64,000 nucleotides of DNA from Pseudomonadales bacterium (GCA_019090455.1 JAHRWA010000077.1:55888-119887); one strand, 5' to 3'. Counted from the first letter of the stretch, positions 36,549 to 45,723 are shown. Numbers and translations: made by a program. The notes: generated from the sequence alone by a model not told the origin.

Positions 36549-37480
36549 TGTCGAGTGTAGCTAAAAAGAAAACCAATGTAGTGAAAAATAAAACCAAAGG
36601 ACCAGGCCTTAAAAACCGTGATACGTCTGGCCCCGTTGATTTTAGTCACCGTGAATTTCCCATGTTGGATAAGGATTTTAAATTCATTCAAGACATGGCT
36701 CTTAAACAAACGGGAATTACCTTAAGTCATCATAAACAAGAGATGATTTACAGTCGCATTGTTCGCCGAATTCGGGCGCTTAAATTGCGTAACTTTTCTG
36801 AATATTGTCGTTATCTTTCTCAGAATATGGGGCTGGAATTGGGTGAGTTTACCAATGCCATTACCACCAATCTCACTTACTTTTTTAGGGAAGAGCATCA
36901 TTTCGAATTTTTGAAGAAGACAGTGATTCCCGAAATACGAAACAAAAATGCGAAAACAAAAAAAGTGCGCATCTGGTCCGCAGGTTGTTCTACGGGAGAG
37001 GAACCTTATTCCCTAGCGATTACGCTAACCAATGCGCGCTGGACTTCTGGCTGGGATGTGAAGATATTGGCAACGGATTTGGATACCAATGTTATTGCGC
37101 ACGGCAGACGAGGTCTCTATGACATCGGTCGATTTGATGGAATGGATCCTGAGGTTCAGAAGAAATGGTTTGCATCTTCTAATAATGGTGACAGTCAGTC
37201 CGACGAAAAATTAGCGGTTAAACCCTCCTTGAAAGAGATGATTGCCTTTAAGCAGTTGAACTTACTTGAATCATGGCCCATGCGAGGTAAGTTCGATGTT
37301 ATTTTTTGTCGAAATGTAGTGATCTATTTTAGTAAGGAGACACAGCGTGTTTTATTCGAAAGATATGCTGAAATGCTAAGTCCAAATGGGTATTTGTTTA
37401 TTGGGCATTCGGAAAGTCTACATGGGGTCACCGACCGATTTGAAACATTGGGTGGAACGATTTATCGGAAAACGCATTAG
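36548..37480 (+). CDS. cheR: Chemoreceptor methyltransferase CheR
   Basis: 310 residues. The first ~40 residues are basic and variable; the CheR N-domain follows (GITLSHHKQEMIYSRIVRRIR, TNLTYFFREEHHFEFL), then the SAM domain with IWSAGCSTGEEPYSLAI (motif I) and FCRNVVIYFSKETQ. It methylates receptor glutamates using SAM. It is paired with CheB and CheD downstream, giving this array its own adaptation system. Confidence 0.93.
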   Translation: MSSVAKKKTNVVKNKTKGPGLKNRDTSGPVDFSHREFPMLDKDFKFIQDMALKQTGITLSHHKQEMIYSRIVRRIRALKLRNFSEYCRYLSQNMGLELGEFTNAITTNLTYFFREEHHFEFLKKTVIPEIRNKNAKTKKVRIWSAGCSTGEEPYSLAITLTNARWTSGWDVKILATDLDTNVIAHGRRGLYDIGRFDGMDPEVQKKWFASSNNGDSQSDEKLAVKPSLKEMIAFKQLNLLESWPMRGKFDVIFCRNVVIYFSKETQRVLFERYAEMLSPNGYLFIGHSESLHGVTDRFETLGGTIYRKTH

Positions 37481-37561
37481 TGATTTTGTTTTGGTTTAGT
37501 GGGTAGTGGGTTTCGATAGAGTTTGATTTGAATTGTATATTGAACGGAAATTATAATATTC

Positions 37562-38257
37562 ATGCTAAATGAAAGAGCTTCAAGAAGAAAGGATGACTCA
37601 ACTCCGCCGCCCGGCAAGCTGTCGTCTCCTGAGATGGATCTGCCAAATGTCTTGCCGGGATTCGAACAGATTAATCGTTATTGGGATAAGCGTCAGTGCG
37701 TCTTTGCGGCTAAGATACTACCGGGCGAATTCTACGTGAGCAAGCAAGGTGAAATGATTGTCACTGTACTGGGTTCTTGTGTGTCTGCCTGTATTCGGGA
37801 TCCTATTGTTGGTGTAGGGGGAATGAATCATTTTATGTTACCGGAGCAGCGTGAGAATATGGTGGCGTCGCGCAGGGAAAGCGATGAATCAACTCGCTAT
37901 GGAAATTGGGCGATGGAATTCTTGATCAACGAGATATTAAAGTTGGGCGGACGCCGGGGTAACCTAGAGATAAAGTTGTTTGGTGGAAGCCGAGTTATAC
38001 AAGGGATGAAAAATTTGGATGTGGGCTCGGGTAACGTTGACTTCGTCAGAGATTATATACGACAAGAAGGCTTAAAAATTCAGTCAGAGGACTTAGGTGG
38101 AACCTTCCCGCGGAAGGTATTGTATTTTCCCGATACCGGTTCTGTCAAAGTGAGAAAGTTAAAGAGCATAGCGAATAACAAATTGCTGGAACGAGAGACT
38201 CAATACGCGAAACAAATTAAAGGAAAACCGACTCAAGGCGAAGTTGAGCTGTTTTAG
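37562..38257 (+). CDS. cheD: Chemoreceptor glutamine deamidase CheD
   Basis: 231 residues, longer than the usual ~160 because of N- and C-terminal extensions. The catalytic cysteine is in VLGSCVSACIRD, the histidine in GVGGMNHFMLP, and the threonine/serine region in LGGTFPRKVLYFPDTGSV. CheD deamidates receptor glutamines and can aid adaptation. It lies between cheR and cheB as in Vibrio cluster III. The ribosome site is weak. Confidence 0.92.
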   Translation: MLNERASRRKDDSTPPPGKLSSPEMDLPNVLPGFEQINRYWDKRQCVFAAKILPGEFYVSKQGEMIVTVLGSCVSACIRDPIVGVGGMNHFMLPEQRENMVASRRESDESTRYGNWAMEFLINEILKLGGRRGNLEIKLFGGSRVIQGMKNLDVGSGNVDFVRDYIRQEGLKIQSEDLGGTFPRKVLYFPDTGSVKVRKLKSIANNKLLERETQYAKQIKGKPTQGEVELF

Positions 38258-38329
38258 TTTTTCATATTGAAATATTGATATGTTGAAAGGTCGACACTGA
38301 TCACTAAACATGTATATATATAGGTATTT

Positions 38330-39433
38330 ATGAGAAAGACGAAAGTATTAGTTGTCGATGATTCTGCATTCATTCGTGAAATACTGACGAAGATGATTAA
38401 CGGTGCTCCCGATATGGAAGTTGTTGCAACCGCTAATGATCCGATATACGCAAGAGATAAGATTAAATCTTGTAATCCCGATGTCATCACTCTTGATGTT
38501 GAAATGCCTCGAATGGATGGTATCTCCTTCTTAAAAAATCTGATGCGCCTAAGACCGATGCCTGTTGTCATGATTTCAACGTTGACTGAGAAAGGCGCGC
38601 AAGTAACCATGGATGCGCTATCTCTTGGTGCAATAGATTATGTCGCTAAGCCAAGTAATGACATGGGTAAGGGGTTGGTGCAGTATCAGGAAGAAATATT
38701 AGAGAAAATCCGTACGGCGGCGAAAGCGAATGTAGGTGCGATTGAACAGAGTGTGCTACGCAGTCAACAAGATCACAGTCAACAGCTTAGCGGCCAACCA
38801 AAGAAGCCTGTTAGCGTAATTGGCTCGACATACAAGCCCAATCTCAGTCATATTGTTGCCATTGGTGCTTCAACCGGTGGAACGGAGGCGATCAAGGATG
38901 TCTTGATTCATCTACCCGCTAACTTTCCGGCGATAGTGATTACACAACATATTCCTGCTGCATTTAGTGGCTCCTATGCGAAACGCATGGACTCGGTTTG
39001 TGCAATGACAGTACATGAGGCGACGCACGGACAAAAAATCAAACCAGGTAATGCGTATATAGCCCCCGGCGATGACCATCTAACGGTGATCAAAAAGGGC
39101 GTGTCCTACTTTTGCGTGCTGGATAAAGGTGTACCCGTAAATCGGCATCGACCATCAGTGGATGTTTTGTTTGAGTCTGTGGCAAAGGCCGCGGGAAAAG
39201 GGGTAACGGCTGTGTTACTGACAGGGATGGGGAGGGATGGAGCGGAAGGGCTGTTATCCTTAAAAAAACAAGGCTGTCACACGATTATTCAGGATGAAAA
39301 ATCCAGTGTCGTGTGGGGTATGCCTGGAGCGGCTGCAGGAATCGATGCCCACTGTTCAATACAGCCACTGGAAAAAATATCTGCTGCATTGCTGCACGCG
39401 ACGAATAAAAACAAGAGTAAGAATCAACATTAA
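38330..39433 (+). CDS. cheB: Protein-glutamate methylesterase CheB (second chemosensory operon)
   Basis: 367 residues. Receiver domain with D56 in VITLDVEMPRMDG; a ~35-residue Gln/Ser-rich linker; then the CheB esterase domain with the catalytic Ser in IGASTGGTEA, His in ITQHIPAAFSGS and Asp in TGMGRDGAEG. It removes methyl groups from receptor glutamates when phosphorylated by CheA. It is a second copy relative to the partial cheB at the right window edge. Confidence 0.93.
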   Translation: MRKTKVLVVDDSAFIREILTKMINGAPDMEVVATANDPIYARDKIKSCNPDVITLDVEMPRMDGISFLKNLMRLRPMPVVMISTLTEKGAQVTMDALSLGAIDYVAKPSNDMGKGLVQYQEEILEKIRTAAKANVGAIEQSVLRSQQDHSQQLSGQPKKPVSVIGSTYKPNLSHIVAIGASTGGTEAIKDVLIHLPANFPAIVITQHIPAAFSGSYAKRMDSVCAMTVHEATHGQKIKPGNAYIAPGDDHLTVIKKGVSYFCVLDKGVPVNRHRPSVDVLFESVAKAAGKGVTAVLLTGMGRDGAEGLLSLKKQGCHTIIQDEKSSVVWGMPGAAAGIDAHCSIQPLEKISAALLHATNKNKSKNQH

Positions 39434-39533
39434 ATACGAAATCTCAACGAGTGCCATTCTTTAATAGATACTCTAAAATTAAGTGATCTATCATTAAATG
39501 CTCTAAGGTCAAATAGTCCTAGTTAGGGGAATT

Positions 39534-40988
39534 ATGCCGACGTCTTTTGCTCAATACGCATTGCTAATCTTTGGTCTTATCTCAGGCCTTCTTGTAGGGT
39601 TAGTCGTCTTTCGTTTCTGGTTGAAATACTATTCGAATCAATCCACTTTAATGATAAAGCGAACGATGTCCGATACGGAGTCCGCTGATACCGTTTCAAT
39701 CGGCATGACTTCTGCCCAAACAAATTCTGTGAATACAATGACCGCCAAAGAGGGAAGCAACGTCACCTCTCTTTTTGAAATTCAAGCAAACGGATTGCCA
39801 GAATTCGGTATTGAAAAAAAGGCGAAAAGCAATGAGACATTGGGCCATTCAAGCTCGCTGGAAACGAAGAATATTATCAAATTAAGAGATGCCATTTCCC
39901 AAAAAGCAAAAAAACTGTCTAATGCGGAGGACGCGTCTAATAAGGGCGATAGGCCTATTTCCAAGATTGATGATTCTGATGTTGAGAGTTCTGATGTTAG
40001 TCGTTCTGATACTGAAAACTCTGATACTGAAGGCTCTGATGCTGACAATTTAGGGCCAAAGCAAAATCTAGAAAAGATGAAAGAGCTGATTGAGCATTCG
40101 TTGACGGATCTGGAAGGCAATTTCGAATCTATTCATAACGAAACCCATCGCCAAGAATCTTTGATTGCGCAGTTGGGGAATTCCACAGAAAAACTCGATC
40201 CTATCAACGATAGGCGAAAACCGATTGCGCCCGCTAATATTGCCGTTGATAAGTTTATGGGCGATGTTAATCATGTATTGACCTACTATATCAATTTGAT
40301 TATTTCTGTTTCGCAGCAAAGTACCGACACGATTAAAAAGATCGATGCAATGATCGTCCAGATGGATGGTATTTTCGATATGGTGGCTGATGTGAGAGCG
40401 ATTGCAGACCAGACGAGTTTGTTAGCACTGAATGCAGCAATCGATGCAGTAAAATCCGGTGATGCGGGGCGCGGATTTTCTTTCGTCGCACATGAGGTGA
40501 TTAAACTGTCAAAACAGTCGGAGGAATTTAGTCACGATATTCGTACGGAAGTGGATGCGGCAAAGGAAACGGTGAGCCAAGCGAGAGACTTGGTCAGTAA
40601 TATAGCGGAAAACGATTTGGCGATGGCGGTGAATACCAAAGCTAAGACAGACAAGTTGCAAGGTAAGTTAGTTGAGCTTTGCGAACTGTTGTCATCTGAG
40701 CTAGCATCCTTTGAGTTAGGTTCCTGTCCCGATGAGGAGTCAATTGACCATTCAGATGCGACTAAACGATTGGTTGAGCGATCCAAGTTAGTGATAAGTG
40801 AGATCAAGGAGACCTTGGCTTTGTTGCAGGTAAAATTACAGGCGCTGTCCTCTAAAGATATTCTAAGTGATAGTGATAAATTAGACCTAAGTCAGATGCT
40901 ACTCAGTATTGAGTCCTTAAGACTCGCTAAAATTCACCACATAATTACCATTTCTGGCGTTGAAACAGGTGAAATTAGTCTATTCTAA
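39534..40988 (+). CDS. Receptor-like (MCP signalling hairpin) membrane protein without a sensor domain
   Basis: 484 residues. One membrane segment (about 8-30, LLIFGLISGLLVGLVVFRFWL) is followed by ~190 residues of Ser/Asp/Glu-rich, disordered sequence and then a long helical region. It contains DQTSLLALNAAIDAVKSGDAG and RGFSFVAHEVIKLS, the hairpin tip of chemoreceptors that contacts CheA and CheW. I see no second membrane segment, Cache, PAS or HAMP domain, and no C-terminal pentapeptide. It follows cheB by 100 nt and may be the array's own input or scaffold protein; what it senses is unknown. It carries a 5 x 15-bp repeat. Confidence 0.75.
   Translation: MPTSFAQYALLIFGLISGLLVGLVVFRFWLKYYSNQSTLMIKRTMSDTESADTVSIGMTSAQTNSVNTMTAKEGSNVTSLFEIQANGLPEFGIEKKAKSNETLGHSSSLETKNIIKLRDAISQKAKKLSNAEDASNKGDRPISKIDDSDVESSDVSRSDTENSDTEGSDADNLGPKQNLEKMKELIEHSLTDLEGNFESIHNETHRQESLIAQLGNSTEKLDPINDRRKPIAPANIAVDKFMGDVNHVLTYYINLIISVSQQSTDTIKKIDAMIVQMDGIFDMVADVRAIADQTSLLALNAAIDAVKSGDAGRGFSFVAHEVIKLSKQSEEFSHDIRTEVDAAKETVSQARDLVSNIAENDLAMAVNTKAKTDKLQGKLVELCELLSSELASFELGSCPDEESIDHSDATKRLVERSKLVISEIKETLALLQVKLQALSSKDILSDSDKLDLSQMLLSIESLRLAKIHHIITISGVETGEISLF
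39974..40048 (+). repeat. 15-bp tandem repeat in the receptor-like gene
   Basis: Five units close to TCTGATACTGAAAAC encode SDVES-SDVSR-SDTEN-SDTEG-SDADN, an acidic Ser-Asp stretch in the disordered linker after the membrane segment. Confidence 0.85.
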
Positions 40989-41168
40989 TTACTAGAAAGA
41001 CATTCCTGACCCAAGTTAGAAATACAAGGGCAGAAAGGTTACGATTGGAATTGGGCATTATTTTAATTCGATTCAACTACAATATGACAAGACTAAAAAG
41101 GATTGTTCGTTGTCAGTTAGTGAATTGCGATTTTTGCCATGAACTGGAAATAGGGTAAAGGTATTGAT

Positions 41169-41474
41169 ATGGCTATTTGGGCAACTGGATCTGCGGACGG
41201 TAAAGAGCTTACCATTAAGATCCAAGGGCGGTTTGATTTTAGCGCTCACCAGGAGTTTCGAGATGCCTATGAAAAGGCGAATGATGACCCTAGTCATTAT
41301 ATAGTGGACATGCGCGAGACAACGTATTTGGATAGTTCTGCGTTGGGTATGTTATTACTGCTTCGAGATCACGCGGGTGGCGATAATTCTGATATTCAGA
41401 TTATTAATTGTAACCCCGATGTTAAGAAAATTCTGACGATCTCCAATTTTGAGCAACTTTTTACTATCAAATAG
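41169..41474 (+). CDS. hsbA: STAS anti-anti-sigma factor HsbA
   Basis: 101 residues, a complete STAS domain. YLDSSALGMLLLL carries the phosphorylatable serine (S56 by count, the same number as in P. aeruginosa HsbA), preceded by IKIQGRFDFSAHQEF. In P. aeruginosa HsbA shuttles between the anti-sigma factor FlgM and a diguanylate cyclase, depending on its phosphorylation by HsbR, and so links motility and biofilm choice. Here it is followed by hsbR and hptB, which supports the name. It has its own 180-nt leader. Confidence 0.87.
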   Translation: MAIWATGSADGKELTIKIQGRFDFSAHQEFRDAYEKANDDPSHYIVDMRETTYLDSSALGMLLLLRDHAGGDNSDIQIINCNPDVKKILTISNFEQLFTIK

Positions 41475-41722
41475 AGACTCTATAATAGGGCGCTACTAAA
41501 ACAGGTTTTATTAAAAACATCTGTTACGTAGTTGCTGTTTGATAGTACTTGTTTGATCGAATTTGTTTAATCGATATCGTTGAATCGTAACTATTGATTA
41601 ATACGCGACTAAAACAGTTGCAGTCTTAGGTGCTTAATCCTGTTGTCTTTGATTCGTCTGTTGTCTTCGAATCGAAAGTAGGTTGATTCTCGTAGGGCTG
41701 ACGGCTAAGGCAGGAATGTAGT

Positions 41723-43513
41723 GTGAAGCAAAACAGCATTGCACCGGTTGGTACACAGCCCTCTGACCTATCACCGACATTATCACAGATTGACGTGGAA
41801 TCGGACGAAGTACTCAGGATTCTAATCGCTGATGACAATGATTCGGATCGATTAATTCTTCAAACTATCGTCAAGAAGCAGGGCCATACCGTTTTTGCGG
41901 CGGCCGACGGCGAGCAAGCTGTCCGTCTGTTCGAGGAAGAACGACCCGATATTGTATTGTTGGATGCGCTAATGCCTGTGATGGACGGGTTTGAAGCGGC
42001 GAGAATGATAAAAAAACTCGCGGGCGAAGATCTCGTTCCCATTATCTTTCTGACTTCTTTAAAAGATGCCGCGTCTCTCGCTGACTGCCTTGATGCGGGT
42101 GGTTCGGATTTCCTGAATAAGCCTTATAATCGCGTAATTCTCCAAGCCAAAATTCAAGCCTTCAATCGGATGCGTAAGCTACACGCCACAGTGCGTGCTC
42201 AGCGCGATGAAATCAGCCGCCATCATGATCACTTGATACATGAACAAGAGGTTGCGAAGGCTGTTTTCGATAATATTGCCCATCCTGGCTGTATTGATGC
42301 TAAGAATATAAAATATCTACTCTCGCCTATGGCTGTATTCAATGGTGATCTGGCTCTAGCCGCGAGACGCCCTTCGGGTGGGATGGTGGTGTTGTTAGGT
42401 GATTTTACCGGGCATGGATTGCCTGCTGCCATCGGTGCTATGCCGCTATCGGATATCTTTTACGGCATGATACAAAAAGGTTTCTTGATGCAGGAAATCT
42501 TAAGAGAAATTAATAAAAAGTTAAAATCTATTTTGCCTGTGGGTGTTTTTTGTTGTGCCTGTATGGTTGATATGAGTTTTCGTAAAGGGTTGATGGAGAT
42601 ATGGGTTGGGGGGTTGCCTGACATTTTTTTATATCGAGCCGAAAGCGCCACTATTGCAGAGATTAAATCCAGCAACCTACCACTGGGAGTTTTAGGTGAT
42701 GCCAAGTTTAACACTGACGCTGCCGTCTACGAATTGTCACTAGGTGATCGAGTTTATCTGTGGTCCGACGGGATTCATGAAGAAGTGAATAGCGAAGATG
42801 TCATGTTTGGGACTTCCGCTTTGTCACAGGTATTTGAAGACAATAAAAACCCTGATCAGTTGTTTGATGATATTTTGGGCGGGGTCCTCCAGTTTACTGG
42901 AGGTACGGAGCAAGAGGATGATCATACTTTAGTCGAGGTGACCATGATGTCAGCGGAAGAGATGGAAGGGGTTCAGGAGTTAGAAGAGGCAAGGAGTTCG
43001 AGTGCCTATTTAGGTGGTCCTCAGGATTGGAAGCTAACTTATGAATTGTTGCCGGACTCCTTAAGGAGTTTTAATCCGCTTCCGTTACTCACCCATATAC
43101 TAATGGAAGTTCCTGGTTTACGGCCGCATAGCGGAAAACTCTATACTATTATGGCTGAACTTTATTCTAATGCGCTTGAGCATGGACTATTAGGATTAGA
43201 TTCTAATTTAAAATCATCTCCTCTTGGATTCGCTGATTATTATCGCGAGCGTACTGATGCCTTGGAAAAGCTGACAACAGGCAAGGTCTGTATTTATCTG
43301 ATCCATAACCCTGAACCCAGTGGCGGTGTGCTGAGTATCAAAATTGAAGACAGTGGTGATGGATTCAATTTTGATGATTTTGAAAAAAACCAGCATAAAA
43401 CAGAAGGATACTGTGGGCGAGGAATCCCTCTTATTCGTAGCATGTGCCAATCGTTTAATTATTATGGTAACGGGAATATAGTCGAAGCCGTGTTTGCTTG
43501 GAGTGTTTGTTGA
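41723..43513 (+). CDS. hsbR: Response regulator phosphatase/kinase HsbR (REC-PP2C-HATPase)
   Basis: 596 residues. The receiver has D81 in VLLDALMPVMDG. A coiled-coil linker leads to a PP2C (RsbU-like) domain: LVVL-type GDFTGHGLPAAIGAMPL and RVYLWSDGIHEEVN hold its metal ligands. The C-terminal ~110 residues form an HATPase with ELYSNALEHGLLGL (N box) and EDSGDGFNFDDF. In Pseudomonas the receiver is phosphorylated by HptB and switches the protein between kinase and phosphatase action on HsbA. The GTG start has AGGA seven bases upstream. Confidence 0.88.
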   Translation: MKQNSIAPVGTQPSDLSPTLSQIDVESDEVLRILIADDNDSDRLILQTIVKKQGHTVFAAADGEQAVRLFEEERPDIVLLDALMPVMDGFEAARMIKKLAGEDLVPIIFLTSLKDAASLADCLDAGGSDFLNKPYNRVILQAKIQAFNRMRKLHATVRAQRDEISRHHDHLIHEQEVAKAVFDNIAHPGCIDAKNIKYLLSPMAVFNGDLALAARRPSGGMVVLLGDFTGHGLPAAIGAMPLSDIFYGMIQKGFLMQEILREINKKLKSILPVGVFCCACMVDMSFRKGLMEIWVGGLPDIFLYRAESATIAEIKSSNLPLGVLGDAKFNTDAAVYELSLGDRVYLWSDGIHEEVNSEDVMFGTSALSQVFEDNKNPDQLFDDILGGVLQFTGGTEQEDDHTLVEVTMMSAEEMEGVQELEEARSSSAYLGGPQDWKLTYELLPDSLRSFNPLPLLTHILMEVPGLRPHSGKLYTIMAELYSNALEHGLLGLDSNLKSSPLGFADYYRERTDALEKLTTGKVCIYLIHNPEPSGGVLSIKIEDSGDGFNFDDFEKNQHKTEGYCGRGIPLIRSMCQSFNYYGNGNIVEAVFAWSVC

Positions 43514-43645
43514 TTGACGCTTCCATTTTTATGCTTCAATTTTTGTGCTTTAAGGTAAAGGGTAGGGGATGTTATATTGTATCCTCTGATTGGGTATAGT
43601 CGTCGTTTGATGGATAGGGAATAGTTTAATTGTGGAGATGGGCTA

Positions 43646-43981
43646 ATGACTGAGCATGTTGATATGGAAACGCTACAAGAATTGAAGGAGGTCATGGAGG
43701 ATGAGTTCGGTATCTTGATTGAGACTTATCTTGAGGATTCCACCATGCGAGTCGACGCACTTCGAGCGGCATTGGTTGCACGTGATGCGGATGAGCTGAG
43801 AAAAGCGGCGCATAGTTTTAAAGGCAGTTGCGGTAATATTGGTGCGCCCACTTTAGCTGATTTATGTCACCAAGTTGAGAGTATCGGTAAGGCAGGAGGT
43901 GTCGATGAAGCAGGGCCCATCATTGATATGATTGTCGCAGAGTATGATGAAGTGAAGTCTATTATGGAGAAAATGTTATAA
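43646..43981 (+). CDS. hptB: Histidine phosphotransfer protein HptB
   Basis: 111 residues, a lone Hpt domain. H56 in RKAAHSFKGSCGNIGA is the phospho-site (HxxKG). In P. aeruginosa HptB relays phosphate from hybrid kinases (RetS and others) to HsbR. The cognate hybrid kinases are not in this window. It follows hsbR by 132 nt. Confidence 0.87.
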   Translation: MTEHVDMETLQELKEVMEDEFGILIETYLEDSTMRVDALRAALVARDADELRKAAHSFKGSCGNIGAPTLADLCHQVESIGKAGGVDEAGPIIDMIVAEYDEVKSIMEKML

Positions 43982-44030
43982 ATTTTGATTAGCTGATACT
44001 CCCTGTATTCTGCTCCTCCCTCCTCCCTCG

Positions 44031-44057
44031 TTTGTTCTATTTGTTCTATTTGTTTTA
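44031..44057 (+). repeat. 9-bp tandem repeat upstream of fliK
   Basis: TTTGTTCTA, TTTGTTCTA and TTTGTTTTA follow each other directly after a CT-rich tract (CTCCTCCCTCCTCCCTC). It lies between hptB and the fliK sigma-54 promoter. Confidence 0.75.
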
Positions 44058-44109
44058 TTAGTTAATCCCTTCTTGATTATTTTGATTTCGATTCAAATTG
44101 TTTTCGAAT

Positions 44110-44125
44110 TGGCAGGGTCTTTGCT
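44110..44125 (+). promoter_or_regulatory. Sigma-54 promoter of fliK
   Basis: TGGCAGGGTCTTTGCT carries GG at 44111-44112 and GC at 44123-44124 with exact -24/-12 spacing and a TTTGC block. It lies 54 nt before the fliK start. FliK is sigma-54-controlled in P. aeruginosa, which agrees. Confidence 0.82.
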
Positions 44126-44178
44126 CTTCTATCATCGAGGGCAAGAATCTAGGTTTGTCAGTATTTGAATGAGATTGG

Positions 44179-45723
44179 ATGGGAATTGCAGTTATGGATC
44201 ATTTTTTAATTACGAAGGTCGTTTTACCGGAATTAAACTTATTAAAGACCCAGTCGGGGGCTGAAAACGTCAATTTAGACAAGGGGTTAGGACGTGAATC
44301 CGATAATGGGTTTCGCAATGAGTTGGATAGACAGGTTGATCGCGTTGCGAGGAGAAGGCATGCGGATTCGTCGCGGGAGGCTGAATCGATGGCTCGATCA
44401 AACCGGTCTTCACAAAGGTCTGAGAACATCCGGCAAGATCCAGCCGGTCGCCGGCAGTCCGTAGAGTCAAATGAAAGCCCTGCTAATCAACACTCCACTC
44501 AATCTAACGCAGCCAGTGAAAACAGGCGAGTGCAAAGTGATGACTCTGGGAATGTTAGGACACAAGACAATACCGGAACGGTGGCGGAGAATGAAGCAGC
44601 AGCTGGTGCGAGTATAGAAGAAGTCAGCGACATTGATGCAGCATTAGATAATGTTCACTTAGGTGGTAAGTCCACAGCTGAACTAGATGAGATAAGCTTG
44701 AATGGTTCGGTCAATGTTGGATCAGTGGAGCCAGGTGTTATCTCAGATGGGATTGGCGTGAAGGGCGGTTTAGTTAGTGGCAATCTAATGGGAGAAACAA
44801 TCGTAAATATTAATGACGCTAAATTTCAAATTACACCACCCAAAGCGGCGGGTGTCTCTGTGTCTCAAAGTGCAGTGTCTCAAGGTACGGTGTCTCAAGG
44901 TTCCATGTCTCAAAATGCTGAGTCTCAAACTTCCCTGTTTCAAGGTTCTATGTCTCAAGGTTCTATGTCTCCAGGATCTATGTCTCAAAGTTCTATGTCT
45001 CAAAGTTCTATGACTCAAGGTAATTTGCTCCAGGGCGAAGAGGTGTCGTTGAAATTGGAGGGGATGGAAACGACTGATGATTTGCAATTAAATAAAATTA
45101 AGTTGTTTGACAAATTAATTGTTCAGTCGAACAGTGAACTCAAGGCGAGTTTAAACGAAGAGAGTGGGCATAGAAAAACAAGTGTAGGCATTAAATTGGG
45201 CGAAAATGTTGGCATGAATAATTCGCTGACAAGTGCCGAGGTGAGAGCGGAAGGTGATAGAAAGGGATTAAGTTCACCTCCATTGTCTACACAGTTGAAT
45301 ACGCCTATGGGTAAACCCAATTGGGGAGCCGCTTTCAATCAACGCATAATGTGGATGGTTAACAGCAATACTAAGGCAGCTGATATTCAAATTTATCCAC
45401 CTGATCTGGGGCCGATTAAAGTTAAGCTTCAGGTTAATAGCGATCAAGTCCAGGTGCAATTTGTGACGCAAAGTCCGGTAACCAAGGAAGCATTGGATCA
45501 GGCGATGCCTAAGCTTCGAGAAATGTTCGAGCAGGAAGGTTTGGATTTGGTGGATGTTGATGTTAAGGACCAATCTAGTGAGACGAAAGATGAAGATGCT
45601 GAAACGGCAAGTCTAAAAGGTGATGAGAATACTGACAGCAAAGAGGCAGAAGACACTAGCGATGATGGCGAACAGGTCAGTGTCGAGGTTTCCAGTTCCA
45701 ATATCGTAGATCATTACGTTTAG
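44179..45723 (+). CDS. fliK: Flagellar hook-length control protein FliK
   Basis: 514 residues. The C-terminal ~90 conserved residues (390-475) hold IQIYPPDLGPIKVKLQVN and VTKEALDQAMPKLREMFEQEGL, the Flg_hook domain that switches export specificity by touching FlhB. The long N-terminal ruler part is Ser/Gln/Asn-rich and disordered and contains a 12 x 15-bp repeat at residues ~228-287. An acidic tail of ~40 residues ends the protein. A start at 44194 is also possible. No other gene of its transcript is close; fliL has its own promoter. Confidence 0.9.
   Translation: MGIAVMDHFLITKVVLPELNLLKTQSGAENVNLDKGLGRESDNGFRNELDRQVDRVARRRHADSSREAESMARSNRSSQRSENIRQDPAGRRQSVESNESPANQHSTQSNAASENRRVQSDDSGNVRTQDNTGTVAENEAAAGASIEEVSDIDAALDNVHLGGKSTAELDEISLNGSVNVGSVEPGVISDGIGVKGGLVSGNLMGETIVNINDAKFQITPPKAAGVSVSQSAVSQGTVSQGSMSQNAESQTSLFQGSMSQGSMSPGSMSQSSMSQSSMTQGNLLQGEEVSLKLEGMETTDDLQLNKIKLFDKLIVQSNSELKASLNEESGHRKTSVGIKLGENVGMNNSLTSAEVRAEGDRKGLSSPPLSTQLNTPMGKPNWGAAFNQRIMWMVNSNTKAADIQIYPPDLGPIKVKLQVNSDQVQVQFVTQSPVTKEALDQAMPKLREMFEQEGLDLVDVDVKDQSSETKDEDAETASLKGDENTDSKEAEDTSDDGEQVSVEVSSSNIVDHYV
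44860..45039 (+). repeat. 12 x 15-bp tandem repeat in the FliK ruler region
   Basis: Twelve 15-bp units of the form ATGTCTCAAGGTTCT, encoding MSQGS-like pentapeptides (variants VSQSA, MSPGS, MSQSS, LFQGS). Two adjacent units at 44980-45009 are identical. Every unit keeps the frame. The repeat also opens spurious frames on the other strand and in the other plus frame. Confidence 0.92.

Noticed and set aside
44860..45039. Possible CRISPR-like array in fliK
   Set aside because: Units are 15 bp, directly adjacent with no spacers, and in frame within a gene.
44785..45087. Antisense open frame rich in RHRTL repeats over fliK
   Set aside because: It is the mirror image of the 15-bp fliK repeat; composition and lack of a ribosome site show that it is not a gene.
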